In this document: in pieces, positions 46,599 to 56,074 of the stretch
How positions within the stretch are numbered: position 1 is the first letter of the stretch
Layout of the letters: each line of letters begins with the position of its first letter
Origin: Acidovorax soli
GTDB lineage: Bacteria > Pseudomonadota > Gammaproteobacteria > Burkholderiales > Burkholderiaceae_C
Length of the DNA: 64,000 nt
Assembly (NCBI RefSeq): GCF_014207955.1
Contig: NZ_JACHLK010000008.1
Span: 186,001 to 250,000, forward strand
Direction: 5' to 3'
The notes under the pieces: model-generated
The model's database searches: none
Seen by the model: only the letters and a program-made list of their open reading frames with translations
Told to the model about the DNA's origin: nothing
Made by a program: the position numbers and the translations under genes

Positions 46599-48501
46599 GC
46601 GCGCCCACCAAGACCGAATCCGCTGCCGGCGTGCCCGCCACCGCCGCCTCGCGCGGCATCGCCACGCGCACCCAGCTCACGCTCGCTGCCGTGGCGCTGC
46701 TGGCACTGTGCTGGGGCTTCCTGCCCGACTTCACCGTGGTCACGCTCAGCTACATCGGCCTGTACGCCATTGTCGCGGCCGGCCTGGTCATGCTCACCGG
46801 CGTGGGCGGCATGACCTCCTTCGGCCAGGCCGCCTTCGTGGGCGTGGGCGCCTACGCCACGGCCTGGATCTGCACCGCACCGGCCTCGGTGCAGGCGCTC
46901 TCGGGCATCGTTGGCATGGCCGGCATGCCCTGGGTGGGCCTGGTGCTCGGCCTCGTGATCACCTTCGCCGTGGCCTGGGGCCTGGGCTCGGTCACGCTCA
47001 AGCTGTCGGGCCACTACCTGCCGCTGTGCACCATCGCCTGGGGCCTGTCGCTGTACTACCTGTTCGGCAACATGGAGTTTCTGGGCGGGCAGACCGGCAT
47101 CACGGGTATTCCGCCGCTGGTCGTAGCGGGCTTCTCGCTGGCCTCGCCGCGCGCCATCGGCGTGCTGATCTGGGCCGTGCTGCTGGTGGCCCTGTGGCTG
47201 CTGCACAACCTGCTCGATTCGCGCGAGGGCCGCGCCATCCGCGCGCTCAAGGGCGGGCGGGTGATGGCCGAGTCCATGGGCGTGGACACCGCGCACTACC
47301 GCATCAAGCTGTTCGTGCTGGCGGCGCTGCTGGCGGCCATCTCGGGCTGGCTGTATGCGCACCTGCAGCGTTTCGTCAGTCCCACGCCCTTCAACCTCAA
47401 CATCGGCATCGAGTACCTGTTCATGGCCGTGGTCGGTGGTGCGGGCCACCTCTGGGGCGCGGTGCTGGGCGCCACGCTGATCGCCCTGCTCAAGGAAAAG
47501 CTGCAGGACGTTCTGCCCTCGCTGCTGGGCACCAGCGGCAATTTCGAGGTCATCGTCTTCGGCCTGCTCATGGTCTTCGTGCTGCAGCGTTTTGCCGACG
47601 GCCTGTGGCCCACGCTGAATCGCTTCAGCGAACGCTGGCTGCGCCGCGAGGCGCCGCGCGCCGTGCGCGAGGCCGCGCCGCTCGGCCAGCGCACGCTGCC
47701 GGCGGCCGGCACCGTGCTGCTGCAGGCGCGCAACGTGACCAAGCGCTTCGGCGGCCTGGTGGCCAACAACAACGTCTCCATGGACGTGAAGGCCGGTGAG
47801 GTGCACGCGCTCATCGGCCCCAACGGCGCCGGCAAGAGCACTTTCTTCAACATGGTCTCGGGTGTGGACGACGCCACCGAAGGCGAGGTGCGCCTGATGG
47901 ACCAGGCCATGCTGCGCCGCCCCTCGCGCGCCTTCGCCCGGCTGGGCATGGCGCGCACCTTCCAGCATGTGCGCCTGCTGGGCCAGCGCAGCGTGGTCGA
48001 GAACGTCGCGCTGGGTGCGCACCAGCGCGCGCAGCGCGGCTGGCTCGCCTCCATGCTGCGCCTGGACCGCGCCGAAGAGGTAGCCCTGCTGGCCGAGGCG
48101 CGCCGCCAGATCGAGCGCTGCGGCCTGGGCGCCCATGCCGATACACCCGCCGCCTCGCTGGCGTTGGGCCAGCAGCGCATCGTGGAGATCGCGCGCGCCC
48201 TGGCCGGCCAGCCGGCCATCCTGCTGCTCGACGAGCCGGCCGCCGGCCTGCGCCACCTGGAGAAGAAGGCCTTGGCCGACCTGCTGCGCCAGCTGCGCGC
48301 CGAGGGCCTGGGCATCCTGGTCGTGGAGCACGACATGGAATTCGTGATGAACCTGGCCGACCGCATCACCGTGCTGGAGTTCGGCACCGTGATCGCCGAG
48401 GGCACGCCTCTGGAGGTGCAGCGCAACCAGCGCGTGCTCGACGCCTACCTGGGCGGCGCCGACGACGACCTGCCCGCTGCCGCCACCGAAGGAGCCCGCG
48501 C

Positions 48502-48505
<4 letters not shown>
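46595..48505 (+). CDS. Fused LivM permease-LivG ATPase
   Basis: A 636-aa fusion of two ABC transporter parts. Residues ~20-345 are a LivM-type permease (LSYIGLYAIVAAGLVMLTGV; SREGRAIRALKGGRVMAESM as coupling loop). Residues ~370-625 are a LivG-type ATPase with Walker A GPNGAGKST, signature LALGQQRIVEIARAL, Walker B ILLLDEPAAGL and switch His in VEHDM. The linker is about 25 residues. Such fusions occur in several betaproteobacterial Liv-type systems. It overlaps livH and livF by four bases each. Confidence 0.93.
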
Positions 48506-49257
<752 letters not shown>

Positions 49258-49270
49258 CAAGACACCCGAG

Positions 49271-49296
49271 GACCGCCGTGTAACGCAGCGGCGGTC
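49271..49296 (+). other. Hairpin between livF and second binding-protein gene
   Basis: An 8-bp stem GACCGCCG-N10-CGGCGGTC is followed by CTCCTCTCC rather than a T-run. It may partly terminate transcription or protect the 3' end, separating the transport operon from the next binding-protein gene. Confidence 0.5.
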
Positions 49297-49379
49297 TCCT
49301 CTCCACCCTTCCGCGGCCGTGTTGGCATCGGAAGGGTTTTTGCGTTGTGAAAAAGCATAAAGACGACAGGAGACAAGAC

Positions 49380-50543
49380 ATGAATGCAGGCGTTCAACCA
49401 CGCTGGGCGCGCAGGGACTTTCTGCGCTGGGGAACGGCCCTGGGCCTGGCCGGCGGCCCGGCCTTTGCCCAGGACAGCGCGGGCGTGACCGACAACGAGA
49501 TCGTGATCGGCCAGTCGTGCCAGCTGAGCGGCCCGCTGGCCGCGCTCACCACCGAAGTGCGCCAGGGCGCCAGCCTCTACTTCGACCACGTCAACGCCTC
49601 GGGCGGCGTGCGCGGGCGCAAGATCCGCGTGGTCGCCATCGACGATGCCTACGACCCCAAGAAGGCGGCCGAGAACACCAAGAAGCTGATCGATGAGGAC
49701 AAGGTGCTCGCGCTGTTCCAGTACGCAGGCACCCCGCCCGCGCTGGCCGCGCTGCCCATCGCCGAAGAGCGCGGCGTGCCTTTCATCGCGCCGTTCACCG
49801 GCTCGGACGGCCTGCGCCAGCCCGGCAGCCGCTACGTGTTCAACATCAAGGCCGGTTATGCAGCCGAACTCGACGCCACGGTCAAGCAGCTGGCCTCGGT
49901 GGGCATCTCGCGCATCGCGGCGGTCTACCTCAACAACCCCTTCGGCACGGGTGGCCTGGCCTCGGTCGAGAAGTCCGTGCAGGCCCACAAGGTCAGCCTG
50001 GTGGCCAAGGCGCCGCTGGAGGTCGATGGATCGAAGATGGCCGATGCGGTGGCCACGGTGGCCAAGGACTCGCCCCAGGCCATCATCGTCATCAGCGCGG
50101 GCAAGCCCAGCGTGGATTTCGTCGCGGCCTACCTCACGGCTGGCCACCGCTCCACGTTCTACATGCTCTCGGTGATCAGCAATGCACAGCTCGTGCAGGC
50201 CCTGGGCGAGCGGGCGCGTGGCGTGGTGGTCTCGCAGGTCGTGCCCTCGCCGTGGAACCAGAGCATGCCGATCTCGCGCGAGTTCCAGACCCTGGCCAAG
50301 GCCAAGGGCATCACCGAATACACGTTCAGCCAGATGGAGGGCTTCATCTCCGCCCGTTTCCTGGTCGAGGCGCTGCAGCGCGCCGGTGCCAAGCCCACGC
50401 GCGCCGGCCTGGTGCAGGCCATGGAGTCGATGAAGAACGTCAGCCTGGGCGGCTACCCCGTGGAGCTGGCGCCCGGGCAGCACAGCTCGGGCAAGTTCGT
50501 CGATCTGCTCATGATGGGCCGCGACGGAAAGTTCACCAAATAA
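49380..50543 (+). CDS. Liv-family substrate-binding protein 2, Tat-type leader
   Basis: A 387-aa periplasmic binding protein. Its leader has a twin-arginine motif (ARRDFLRWG), so it is probably exported folded by Tat, unlike binding protein 1 whose leader is Sec-type. The mature part begins near VTDNEIVIGQSCQLSGPLAALT and has the full type I fold. AGGAGA lies upstream of the ATG at 49380; an in-frame start 11 codons earlier is less likely. Two binding proteins around one permease suggest uptake of two related aromatic acids. Repeat copy 5 follows it. Confidence 0.9.
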   Translation: MNAGVQPRWARRDFLRWGTALGLAGGPAFAQDSAGVTDNEIVIGQSCQLSGPLAALTTEVRQGASLYFDHVNASGGVRGRKIRVVAIDDAYDPKKAAENTKKLIDEDKVLALFQYAGTPPALAALPIAEERGVPFIAPFTGSDGLRQPGSRYVFNIKAGYAAELDATVKQLASVGISRIAAVYLNNPFGTGGLASVEKSVQAHKVSLVAKAPLEVDGSKMADAVATVAKDSPQAIIVISAGKPSVDFVAAYLTAGHRSTFYMLSVISNAQLVQALGERARGVVVSQVVPSPWNQSMPISREFQTLAKAKGITEYTFSQMEGFISARFLVEALQRAGAKPTRAGLVQAMESMKNVSLGGYPVELAPGQHSSGKFVDLLMMGRDGKFTK

Positions 50544-50563
50544 AGCAGATTCGTCATATCCAG

Positions 50564-50699
50564 TGGCCCATTGCCTTGCGCGCCACCCGCGACGCATGCA
50601 ACTGGCGCGACACAAGCCAGTGCCCCCGTGCAAGGGCCGCCCCGCCGCACCGGGGGCGTCCCCCTCAGGGGGAAGGCGCGCAGCGACTCAGGGGGGCTC
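50564..50699 (-). repeat. Stop-proximal structured repeat, copy 5 (short centre, full distal part)
   Basis: Its CCCCCTGAGTCGC end lies 4 bp from the stop of the convergent LysR gene, so it belongs to that gene's 3' UTR. The centre is the short CCCCC-TGA-GGGGG form. The distal stem uses a G-U pair (CCGGTGC with GCACTGG). It keeps the outermost GCGCCAGTTGCATGCGTCGC segment shared with copy 2. Confidence 0.85.
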
Positions 50700-50702
50700 C
50701 AT

Positions 50703-51608
50703 TTATGACGTGAGGAGCGCGCCGTCTGCCGAGGCCTCCAGCAGCCGCGTGAGCAGCGGGTGCATGACCTTGCGCGCGTTGTAGATCAGGTGGAACTGCT
50801 CCTGCACGTCGGGCGTGGTGCCCACGTGCACCAGGCCATGCGTGCGCGCCAGGTGCTCGCCTACTGACACGGGCGCCGGCATCACGCCCATGCCCGTGGC
50901 TGCAAAGGTGCTGAGCAGGGCGCTGTCCTCGAACTCGCCCACGATGCGCGGGCGGATGCGTTCGCGCTCCAGCCACTGGTCGATGCGCGCGCGCGTGGCC
51001 GCATGCCCGGTGGGCAGCAGCACCGGCACCACGGCCAGGCTGTGCGGGAACTTGCGCGTCGCCGCCTCGGCCCAGGTGGGGGGCGCATACCAGGCCACGT
51101 CGCTGGTGCCCAGCAACTGGCTGGTGGTCTTGAGCGAGGGGTTGGGGGGCGCGGCGCGGTCGGCCAGCACCGCATCGAGCTTGTGCAGCGCCAGCTCGCC
51201 CAGCAGGGGTTGGAACTCGCCCTCGTGGCACAGCAGGCGCAGGTGCGGCTCATCGAGCACGGGCGTGAGCAGCCGGTGCATGGCCAGCTTGGCGATGCCG
51301 TCCGAGATGCCCAGGTTCAGCCGCAGCGTCTGGCCGCTCGCGGCCTCGCGCACGCGGTGCGTCAGCTGCTCGCCCAGGGCAAAGATGTGGTCGGCCTCGT
51401 GCAAGGCCGCCACACCGGCCTCGGTCAGCACCAGGCTGCGCCCCTCGGTGCGCAGCAGGCTGGTGCCCAGGGCCTGCTCCAGCAGGCGCACCTGCGCGCT
51501 GATGGTCTGCACGGCCATGTCCAGCCGCTCGGCGGCACGCGCGATGCCGCCTTCCTTGGCAACCACCCAGAAGTAGTACAGGTGGCGGTAGTTGAAGCTC
51601 TGGCTCAT
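50703..51608 (-). CDS. LysR-family regulator, NhaR-like
   Basis: A 301-aa LysR protein. The N-terminal helix-turn-helix FNYRHLYYFWVVAKEGGIARAAERLDMAVQTISAQVRLLEQALG matches NhaR, the sodium/proton-responsive regulator of nhaA, more closely than generic LysR proteins. The C-terminal effector domain follows. The ATG at 51608 is preferred because the in-frame sequence before it is unrelated. It is divergent from terC, with an inverted repeat between them, so it may control terC. No nhaA is present in the window. Confidence 0.87.
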   Translation of the reverse strand: MSQSFNYRHLYYFWVVAKEGGIARAAERLDMAVQTISAQVRLLEQALGTSLLRTEGRSLVLTEAGVAALHEADHIFALGEQLTHRVREAASGQTLRLNLGISDGIAKLAMHRLLTPVLDEPHLRLLCHEGEFQPLLGELALHKLDAVLADRAAPPNPSLKTTSQLLGTSDVAWYAPPTWAEAATRKFPHSLAVVPVLLPTGHAATRARIDQWLERERIRPRIVGEFEDSALLSTFAATGMGVMPAPVSVGEHLARTHGLVHVGTTPDVQEQFHLIYNARKVMHPLLTRLLEASADGALLTS

Positions 51609-51655
51609 GGCGTGGGTGTCCCAACAGGGTGAAGGGGTATCGGACAAGAACTATT

Positions 51656-51671
51656 TGGTTCGTAAAAACCA
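51656..51671. promoter_or_regulatory. Inverted repeat, possible LysR-type operator
   Basis: TGGTT-N6-AACCA with partly matching flanks (ATT...AGAT) lies 48 bp upstream of the LysR start and 194 bp upstream of terC. Spacing and symmetry suit a LysR site that autoregulates the regulator gene. The ~190 bp between it and terC form a long leader that includes the hairpin GCGGCG-CTGA-CGCCGC at 51827-51842. Confidence 0.45.
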
Positions 51672-51864
51672 GATGAATGGTACCGAAAAGACAGGTTTTA
51701 AAGATGCAATGGCATCCCTACAGTGCGGGCTTGCCTTGAATTTCTCAGGAGCCCCCTCATGCACGACACCGCCATCCACCCCACCCCCGCCACCCCGACC
51801 CCGGGCCTGCCACCCCTGCCGCGTTCGCGGCGCTGACGCCGCTGCTGCGAAGGAGAACGACATC

Positions 51865-52851
51865 ATGGAAACCATTGGAACCTGGTGGATGTGGGCGGGA
51901 TTCGCCGTCTTCGTGGTCGTTGCCATCGGCATCGACCTCTTGGTCATGGAGCGCCAGGGCGCGCACAAGGTGACCACCAAGGAAGCCCTGAAATGGAGCG
52001 CCCTGTGGTTCTCGCTGGCCTTCGTCTTCGTGGCCGGCCTGTGGTGGTACCTGGACGGCAGCCAGGGCCGCGAGGTGGCCAACACCGTGTCGATGCAGTT
52101 CATCACCGGCTACCTGGTGGAGAAAAGCCTGTCCATCGACAACATCTTCGTGTTCCTGATGCTGTTCAGCTACTTCGCTGTGCCGCCCCAGTTCCAGAAG
52201 CGCGCGCTCATCATCGGCATCATCGGTGCCATCGTGTTGCGCACGCTGCTGATCCTGGCGGGTGCCTGGCTGCTGGCTTCGTTCCACTGGCTGCTCTACG
52301 TGTTCGGTGCCTTCCTGGTGTTCACGGGTGCCAAGATGTGGTTCGCTGCCGGGCAAGAGCCCGACATCGCGACCAACCCGGTGCTGCGCTTTTTGCGCAA
52401 GCGCATCCGCATCGCCGACGTGTTCGACGGCGAGAAGCTGACGACCTCCATCGGCGGCGTCAAGCACTACACGCCGCTGTTCGTCGTGCTCATCCTGATC
52501 GGCACCACGGACATCATCTTCGCGGTGGACAGCATCCCGGCCATCTTCGCGATCACCAGCGACCCGTTCATCGTGCTCACCGCCAACATCTTCGCCATCC
52601 TGGGCCTGCGTGCGCTGTACTTCCTGCTGGCCGACCTGGCCGACCGCTTCCACCTGCTGGCCTATGGCCTGGCCCTGGTGCTGGTGTTCATCGGCAGCAA
52701 GATGCTGCTCATCGACCTGGTCAAGATCCCGATCGGCTATGCCCTTCTGGTCACTGCGGGCTTGATCGCCGGCTCCATCATCCTGTCGCTGCGTACCTCC
52801 TCGGGCAAGGCGCATGGGGAAGAAGCCGCAGCCCTGCCCCCCAAGCATTGA
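51865..52851 (+). CDS. TerC/Alx-family membrane protein
   Basis: A 328-aa inner-membrane protein of the TerC family, linked in other bacteria to manganese export, pH stress and metalation of exported proteins. About nine transmembrane segments are seen, with the conserved acidic metal-binding segments EKSLSIDNIFVFLMLF and IGTTDIIFAVDSIPAIFA. AAGGAG lies nine bases upstream of the ATG. The close match to the Alx-like long form, rather than to plasmid TerC of tellurite resistance, argues for a metal-homeostasis role. Confidence 0.92.
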   Translation: METIGTWWMWAGFAVFVVVAIGIDLLVMERQGAHKVTTKEALKWSALWFSLAFVFVAGLWWYLDGSQGREVANTVSMQFITGYLVEKSLSIDNIFVFLMLFSYFAVPPQFQKRALIIGIIGAIVLRTLLILAGAWLLASFHWLLYVFGAFLVFTGAKMWFAAGQEPDIATNPVLRFLRKRIRIADVFDGEKLTTSIGGVKHYTPLFVVLILIGTTDIIFAVDSIPAIFAITSDPFIVLTANIFAILGLRALYFLLADLADRFHLLAYGLALVLVFIGSKMLLIDLVKIPIGYALLVTAGLIAGSIILSLRTSSGKAHGEEAAALPPKH

Positions 52852-52854
52852 AAT

Positions 52855-53087
52855 GAAGCACCCCCTGAGTCGCTTCGCGCCTCGGTGCCATCGCCAGAGG
52901 CGGTGGCTCTTCGGGCACGTCCAAGCCTGCGCAGGCAGGCTTGGAGCCGCGGCCCTCAGCCCCTCTCTCGACTCGCTGTGCGAGTCGGGAGGGGGACGCT
53001 CCCGGTGCGGCGGGGCGGCCCTTGCGCGGGGGCACTGGCTTGGGCAGCGCCAGTTTCATGCAATGCGGGCCAGCGCAATGGACAACT
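52855..53087 (+). repeat. Stop-proximal structured repeat, copy 6 (long form with insertion)
   Basis: Begins 3 bp after the terC stop (AATGAAGCACCCCCTGAG). It is the longest copy because about 70 bp are inserted after CGCTTCGCGCCT, including a perfect 10-bp hairpin CCAAGCCTGC-gcag-GCAGGCTTGG at 52921-52944. The variable stem GACTCG-ctgtg-CGAGTC is perfect, and the distal segment ends GCGCAATGGACAAC as in copy 2. Confidence 0.85.
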
Positions 53088-53105
53088 GAAGAAAGAACCA
53101 TCTCT

Positions 53106-53270
53106 ATGGAATTGGGATTGATCGAATCGGTGATGCTCACCATGCTGGTGGCCCTGGCGGGCACCGCCCTGCTGGCCTGGCGCCTGGGCAATGACCGGCG
53201 CGATGTGGGCCTGCTCACGGCCCTGGCCACGCTGTGGGGTGCGGCCACCGCCGCTGCCTTCACCTGGTGA
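53106..53270 (+). CDS. Small membrane protein
   Basis: A 54-aa product with two hydrophobic segments (ESVMLTMLVALAGTALLAW and VGLLTALATLWGAATAAAF) joined by a charged loop (RLGNDRRD). It lies 18 bp after repeat copy 6 and 10 bp before the DUF2062 gene, in the same direction, so the two probably form an operon. The ribosome site is weak. Its two-helix hairpin and conserved spacing make it a plausible real gene, but I know no family for it. Confidence 0.55.
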   Translation: MELGLIESVMLTMLVALAGTALLAWRLGNDRRDVGLLTALATLWGAATAAAFTW

Positions 53271-53280
53271 GCGGGTGCCG

Positions 53281-53841
53281 ATGCTGAACGCCTTGCGCCG
53301 CAAGCTGCGCCACCTGGAGCCCAGCGTGCGTGCGCTGCTGGGCCGCACTGCCCTGGCCGGTGCCTTGCCCTGGATGGAGCGGCATGCGCTGTTCCGCTTC
53401 CAGCGCGAGCCACTGGCACGCGGCGTGGCGGCGGGCCTGTTCTGCGGGCTGATTCCCGGCCCGCTGCAGCTGGTGGGCACCGTCGGCGCCTGCGCCTGGC
53501 TGCGCGGCAATGTGGTCGCCGGCGCGGTCACCACCTTCTATACCAACCCCCTGACCACGGTGCCGCTCTACGTGCTGGCCTTCCAGATGGGTTCAGCGGT
53601 GCTGCCGGGCGAGCAATCGCTGCCGCCCTTCAATGCCGATGGCCCGGCCGGTGCCTTCAGCGTGCAGGCCCTGGCCGAGTGGATGCAGGCCCTGGGCACG
53701 CCGCTGCTGGTCGGCCTGCCGGTGCTGGGCCTGGTGCTGGCGGCACTGGGCTATGCCATCGTGCAGGCCCTGTGGCTGGCCCCCGTGCTGCAACGCGGGC
53801 GCCGCTTGCAGCGTGCCCGGGCCCTGCGCGGCACGCCGTGA
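53281..53841 (+). CDS. DUF2062 membrane protein
   Basis: A 186-aa protein matching the DUF2062 family: a basic N-terminal part, then FQREPLARGVAAGLFCGLIPGPLQLVG and the polar-turn motif TTFYTNPLTTVPLY between hydrophobic helices, and a final transmembrane segment with a basic tail. The family has no settled function; members often lie by cell-envelope genes. The start ATG follows the small membrane gene by 10 bp. Confidence 0.88.
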   Translation: MLNALRRKLRHLEPSVRALLGRTALAGALPWMERHALFRFQREPLARGVAAGLFCGLIPGPLQLVGTVGACAWLRGNVVAGAVTTFYTNPLTTVPLYVLAFQMGSAVLPGEQSLPPFNADGPAGAFSVQALAEWMQALGTPLLVGLPVLGLVLAALGYAIVQALWLAPVLQRGRRLQRARALRGTP

Positions 53842-53852
53842 GGCTGGCGGTT

Positions 53853-53945
53853 CAATCGAAATCACTCCGCCCCACCTCTCGTGCTCGGCGCGCGCGTAGC
53901 AGACCATATGGGGCGGATGTTGGGCAGGGGCTGCATTCCCTAGGG
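53853..53945 (-). pseudogene. Decayed 3' end of a Bug/TctC gene
   Basis: About 90 bp are clearly related to the 3' end of the intact Bug gene at 54973-55944. On the minus strand VCYARAEHERWGGVIS aligns with GSYARAEREKWGRVIT, after which the frame shifts before the aligned ATTGA end. Nucleotide identity is high in the stretch TACGCGCGCGCCGAG but lower elsewhere, so it is a remnant of a diverged paralog rather than a recent copy. It borders the low-GC island. Confidence 0.75.
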
Positions 53946-53959
53946 TATGCAGGCGCGTA

Positions 53960-54619
53960 TTACCCTTCTATGAAGCGGAGGAACTGATCGGCCAAATCGG
54001 TTGTCCGCTTGGATGAAAGTCCACTTTGGGAAATTGTCCCGCCCAAGTCTGCGACGTTAATTAGGCCGCGGTTGTACAAGTCCCGCCATAGTTGGCGATA
54101 CAGATCGTTCTTGCCTCTACAGGAGGGAATGCAATGTTCCAGAACATGATTCAGACCGCCCATCGACATTCCAGGAGGTGATGTGGGCGCTTGAAAGACT
54201 GCCAGTATCTGAATCTGCAACTCAGCCAGATCGTCGATTAGATGAAGATATATGTGCAACACGGCATCTTCAGGGGTCTGGCCCTTTGCGATGTTGATGA
54301 CAGCGTTCTTCAATGCCTCAAGTTTGGCTTTCTGGTGAGTCTTCAGGGCTAGCTGCGAGGCGTGCATCACGGCAGTTACAAATTCATCGCTTTTAGAAAG
54401 CCGGTCAAGATCAATCTGCTGAGACGCTTGTAGTTCTGCAAGGCGCTCACCGACGGCACGCATCCATTCAATTCTTCGCTTCTCAAGAGGTGGTTGGATA
54501 GTCGCTTGGAAAAGCTCAACCGCTGGGCCGCCTATCAGCGGAATGGCGGAGAGACTAGCCTTCGCAAGCGCATGAGCGTAGTCTCCTTTGGATTGGGTCG
54601 GAGTGGTAGCTTCATTCAT
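53960..54619 (-). CDS. Unrecognised protein with hydrophobic hairpin, low-GC island
   Basis: A 219-aa protein of clearly lower GC than its neighbours. The ATG at 54619 has a strong GGAGG upstream. Residues ~20-40 are hydrophobic and Gly-rich (ASLSAIPLIGGPAVELF), followed by amphipathic helices (EKRRIEWMRAVGERLAELQ; THQKAKLEALKNAVINIA). The phrase PLIGGPA followed by PPLEKRRxEW recalls an uncharacterised family I associate with defence islands, but I cannot confirm that here. A membrane-inserting effector is possible. It follows the 83-aa gene by 24 bp in the same direction, as a two-gene operon. Confidence 0.65.
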   Translation of the reverse strand: MNEATTPTQSKGDYAHALAKASLSAIPLIGGPAVELFQATIQPPLEKRRIEWMRAVGERLAELQASQQIDLDRLSKSDEFVTAVMHASQLALKTHQKAKLEALKNAVINIAKGQTPEDAVLHIYLHLIDDLAELQIQILAVFQAPTSPPGMSMGGLNHVLEHCIPSCRGKNDLYRQLWRDLYNRGLINVADLGGTISQSGLSSKRTTDLADQFLRFIEG

Positions 54620-54643
54620 GATTGCCTCCATCGCTTAACGAAC

Positions 54644-54895
54644 TCAGGGCTGCCCAGGTTCCATGCGACCTTTAATTTCTTGGAGATACTCAATAAGCAA
54701 GTCGACTTGGCGTGGAGTTGCGGCTATAGGGTAGTCACCGAAACATGATCTAAGAACGTCGTGGTGATCGACGAAAAAGAGACCGCCGTCAAGGTAGCTC
54801 GCATAGCCAGCATCGGGCATTTGCTGCATCGTAGGAATGTCAGCAGCAACACTGTCATTGGTAACGACAACTGGGATAAAGCCTGTGTATGCCAT
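54644..54895 (-). CDS. Unrecognised small protein, low-GC island
   Basis: An 83-aa soluble protein (MAYTGFIPVVVTNDSVAADI...), with CGGAGG four bases before the ATG. It has a predicted beta-rich N-terminal half (YLDGGLFFVDHHDVLRSCF) and a C-terminal helix (RQVDLLIEYLQEIKGRME). It is the first gene of a pair with the 219-aa protein. Small-then-large organisation and low GC recall antitoxin-toxin or defence pairs, but no family is recognised, so the role is open. Confidence 0.6.
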   Translation of the reverse strand: MAYTGFIPVVVTNDSVAADIPTMQQMPDAGYASYLDGGLFFVDHHDVLRSCFGDYPIAATPRQVDLLIEYLQEIKGRMEPGQP

Positions 54896-54972
54896 AAAAC
54901 CTCCGGGGATTGGAAGGCATTCTAGGGATAACAGCACCCGCATCACGCACGGCAAGCTGCGAGCCTTGTGGC

Positions 54973-55944
54973 TCAATCCAGCTTGACGCCCACCTTGGTG
55001 ATCACGCGGCCCCACTTCTCGCGTTCGGCGCGCGCATAGCTGCCCATCTGCGCTGGCGTGCCGGGCAGGGGTTCCACGCCCAGCGCCTGCAGCCGTGCGC
55101 GCGTGCGGGTATCGGCCAGGGCCGTCTGCAGCGCCTTGCTGAACTGGGCCACGGCCTCGGGCGAGGTGCCCGTGGGGGCCACCAGCCCCTGCCAGGCATA
55201 GCCCTCGAATCCCTGCAGGCCCTGCTCCTGCAGGGTGGCTACGTCGGGCATGGTGGCCACGCGCTGCGGGCTGGCCACGCCGATGGCGCGCACCTTGTTC
55301 GTTGCGAGGAAGGGGTAGACCGTGGCGCTGTCGATCCACATCGCAGGTACCTGGCCGCCGATCACGTCCTGGATGGCCGGCGCCGCGCCGCGGTAGGGTA
55401 CATGGGTGAGCGACAGCCCACTCTGCTCACGGAACAGCTCGCCCACCAGGTGGTGCGGGCTGCCAGGGCCTGCCGACGCCCAGTTCACCCCATTGGCCTG
55501 GCCCTTGGCCCAGGCCGTGAATTCCTTGAGGTTCTTGGCCGGCACATTGTTCGAGACCACGAGGAACATCGGAAAGCGCACCAGCAGCCCCACGGGCTGG
55601 AAGTCCTTCTCGGCGCTGTAGCTGAGCTTGCTGAACAAGAAGGGGTTGGCCGCCAGCGTAGCGAAGTCGGCCGAGAAGACCAGGTTGCCGAAGTCCTTGT
55701 TGCGCGCTGCATAGTCGGCCGCGATGTTGGTGCCCGCGCCGGGCTTGTTGTTGATGACGATGGGGCGGCCCAGGCTGGTGCCCATGGATTCGGCGATGGT
55801 GCGCGCCACGATGTCCGAGCCGCCGCCGGCTGCGTAGCCGACCACCCACTCCAGGGGCTTGCTGTTGTCCTGCGCATGGGCGCTCAGGGCGAAGGGCGTG
55901 AGTGCCAGGCCCGCGAGGGTGGCGAGGAAGTGTTTGCGCAGCAT
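54973..55944 (-). CDS. Bug/TctC-family periplasmic binding protein
   Basis: A 323-aa Bug-family solute-binding protein with signal peptide (LAGLALTPFALSAHA|Q), the mature start EWVVGYAAGGGSDIVAR (ligand loop) and the second block VPYRGAAPAIQDVIGGQVPAMW. GGAGA precedes the ATG at 55944. It is the last gene of the IclR-divergent operon with the MBL, FAD and DUF2783 genes, so it probably captures the organic acid that this pathway degrades. The gap of 130 bp from the DUF2783 gene may hold an extra promoter. Confidence 0.9.
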   Translation of the reverse strand: MLRKHFLATLAGLALTPFALSAHAQDNSKPLEWVVGYAAGGGSDIVARTIAESMGTSLGRPIVINNKPGAGTNIAADYAARNKDFGNLVFSADFATLAANPFLFSKLSYSAEKDFQPVGLLVRFPMFLVVSNNVPAKNLKEFTAWAKGQANGVNWASAGPGSPHHLVGELFREQSGLSLTHVPYRGAAPAIQDVIGGQVPAMWIDSATVYPFLATNKVRAIGVASPQRVATMPDVATLQEQGLQGFEGYAWQGLVAPTGTSPEAVAQFSKALQTALADTRTRARLQALGVEPLPGTPAQMGSYARAEREKWGRVITKVGVKLD

Positions 55945-56074
55945 GGTGTTGTCTCCGGTGGTCAAGGGATGGATGGATGTTTCGGGCACGGCGCTGCCGC
56001 AGGCCCCGTCTGTGCGGGGCTTGCGCGGTGGCGCTTGGGGGGTGAGATTGGGGGGTGAGATTGGGGGGGGCGTG

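Noticed and set aside
51672..51864. yybP-ykoY (manganese) riboswitch in the terC leader
   Set aside because: The gene context is right and a GCGGCG-CTGA-CGCCGC hairpin is present, but I could not find the conserved GGGGAGUAG-type core, so I do not call it. A covariance-model search would decide.
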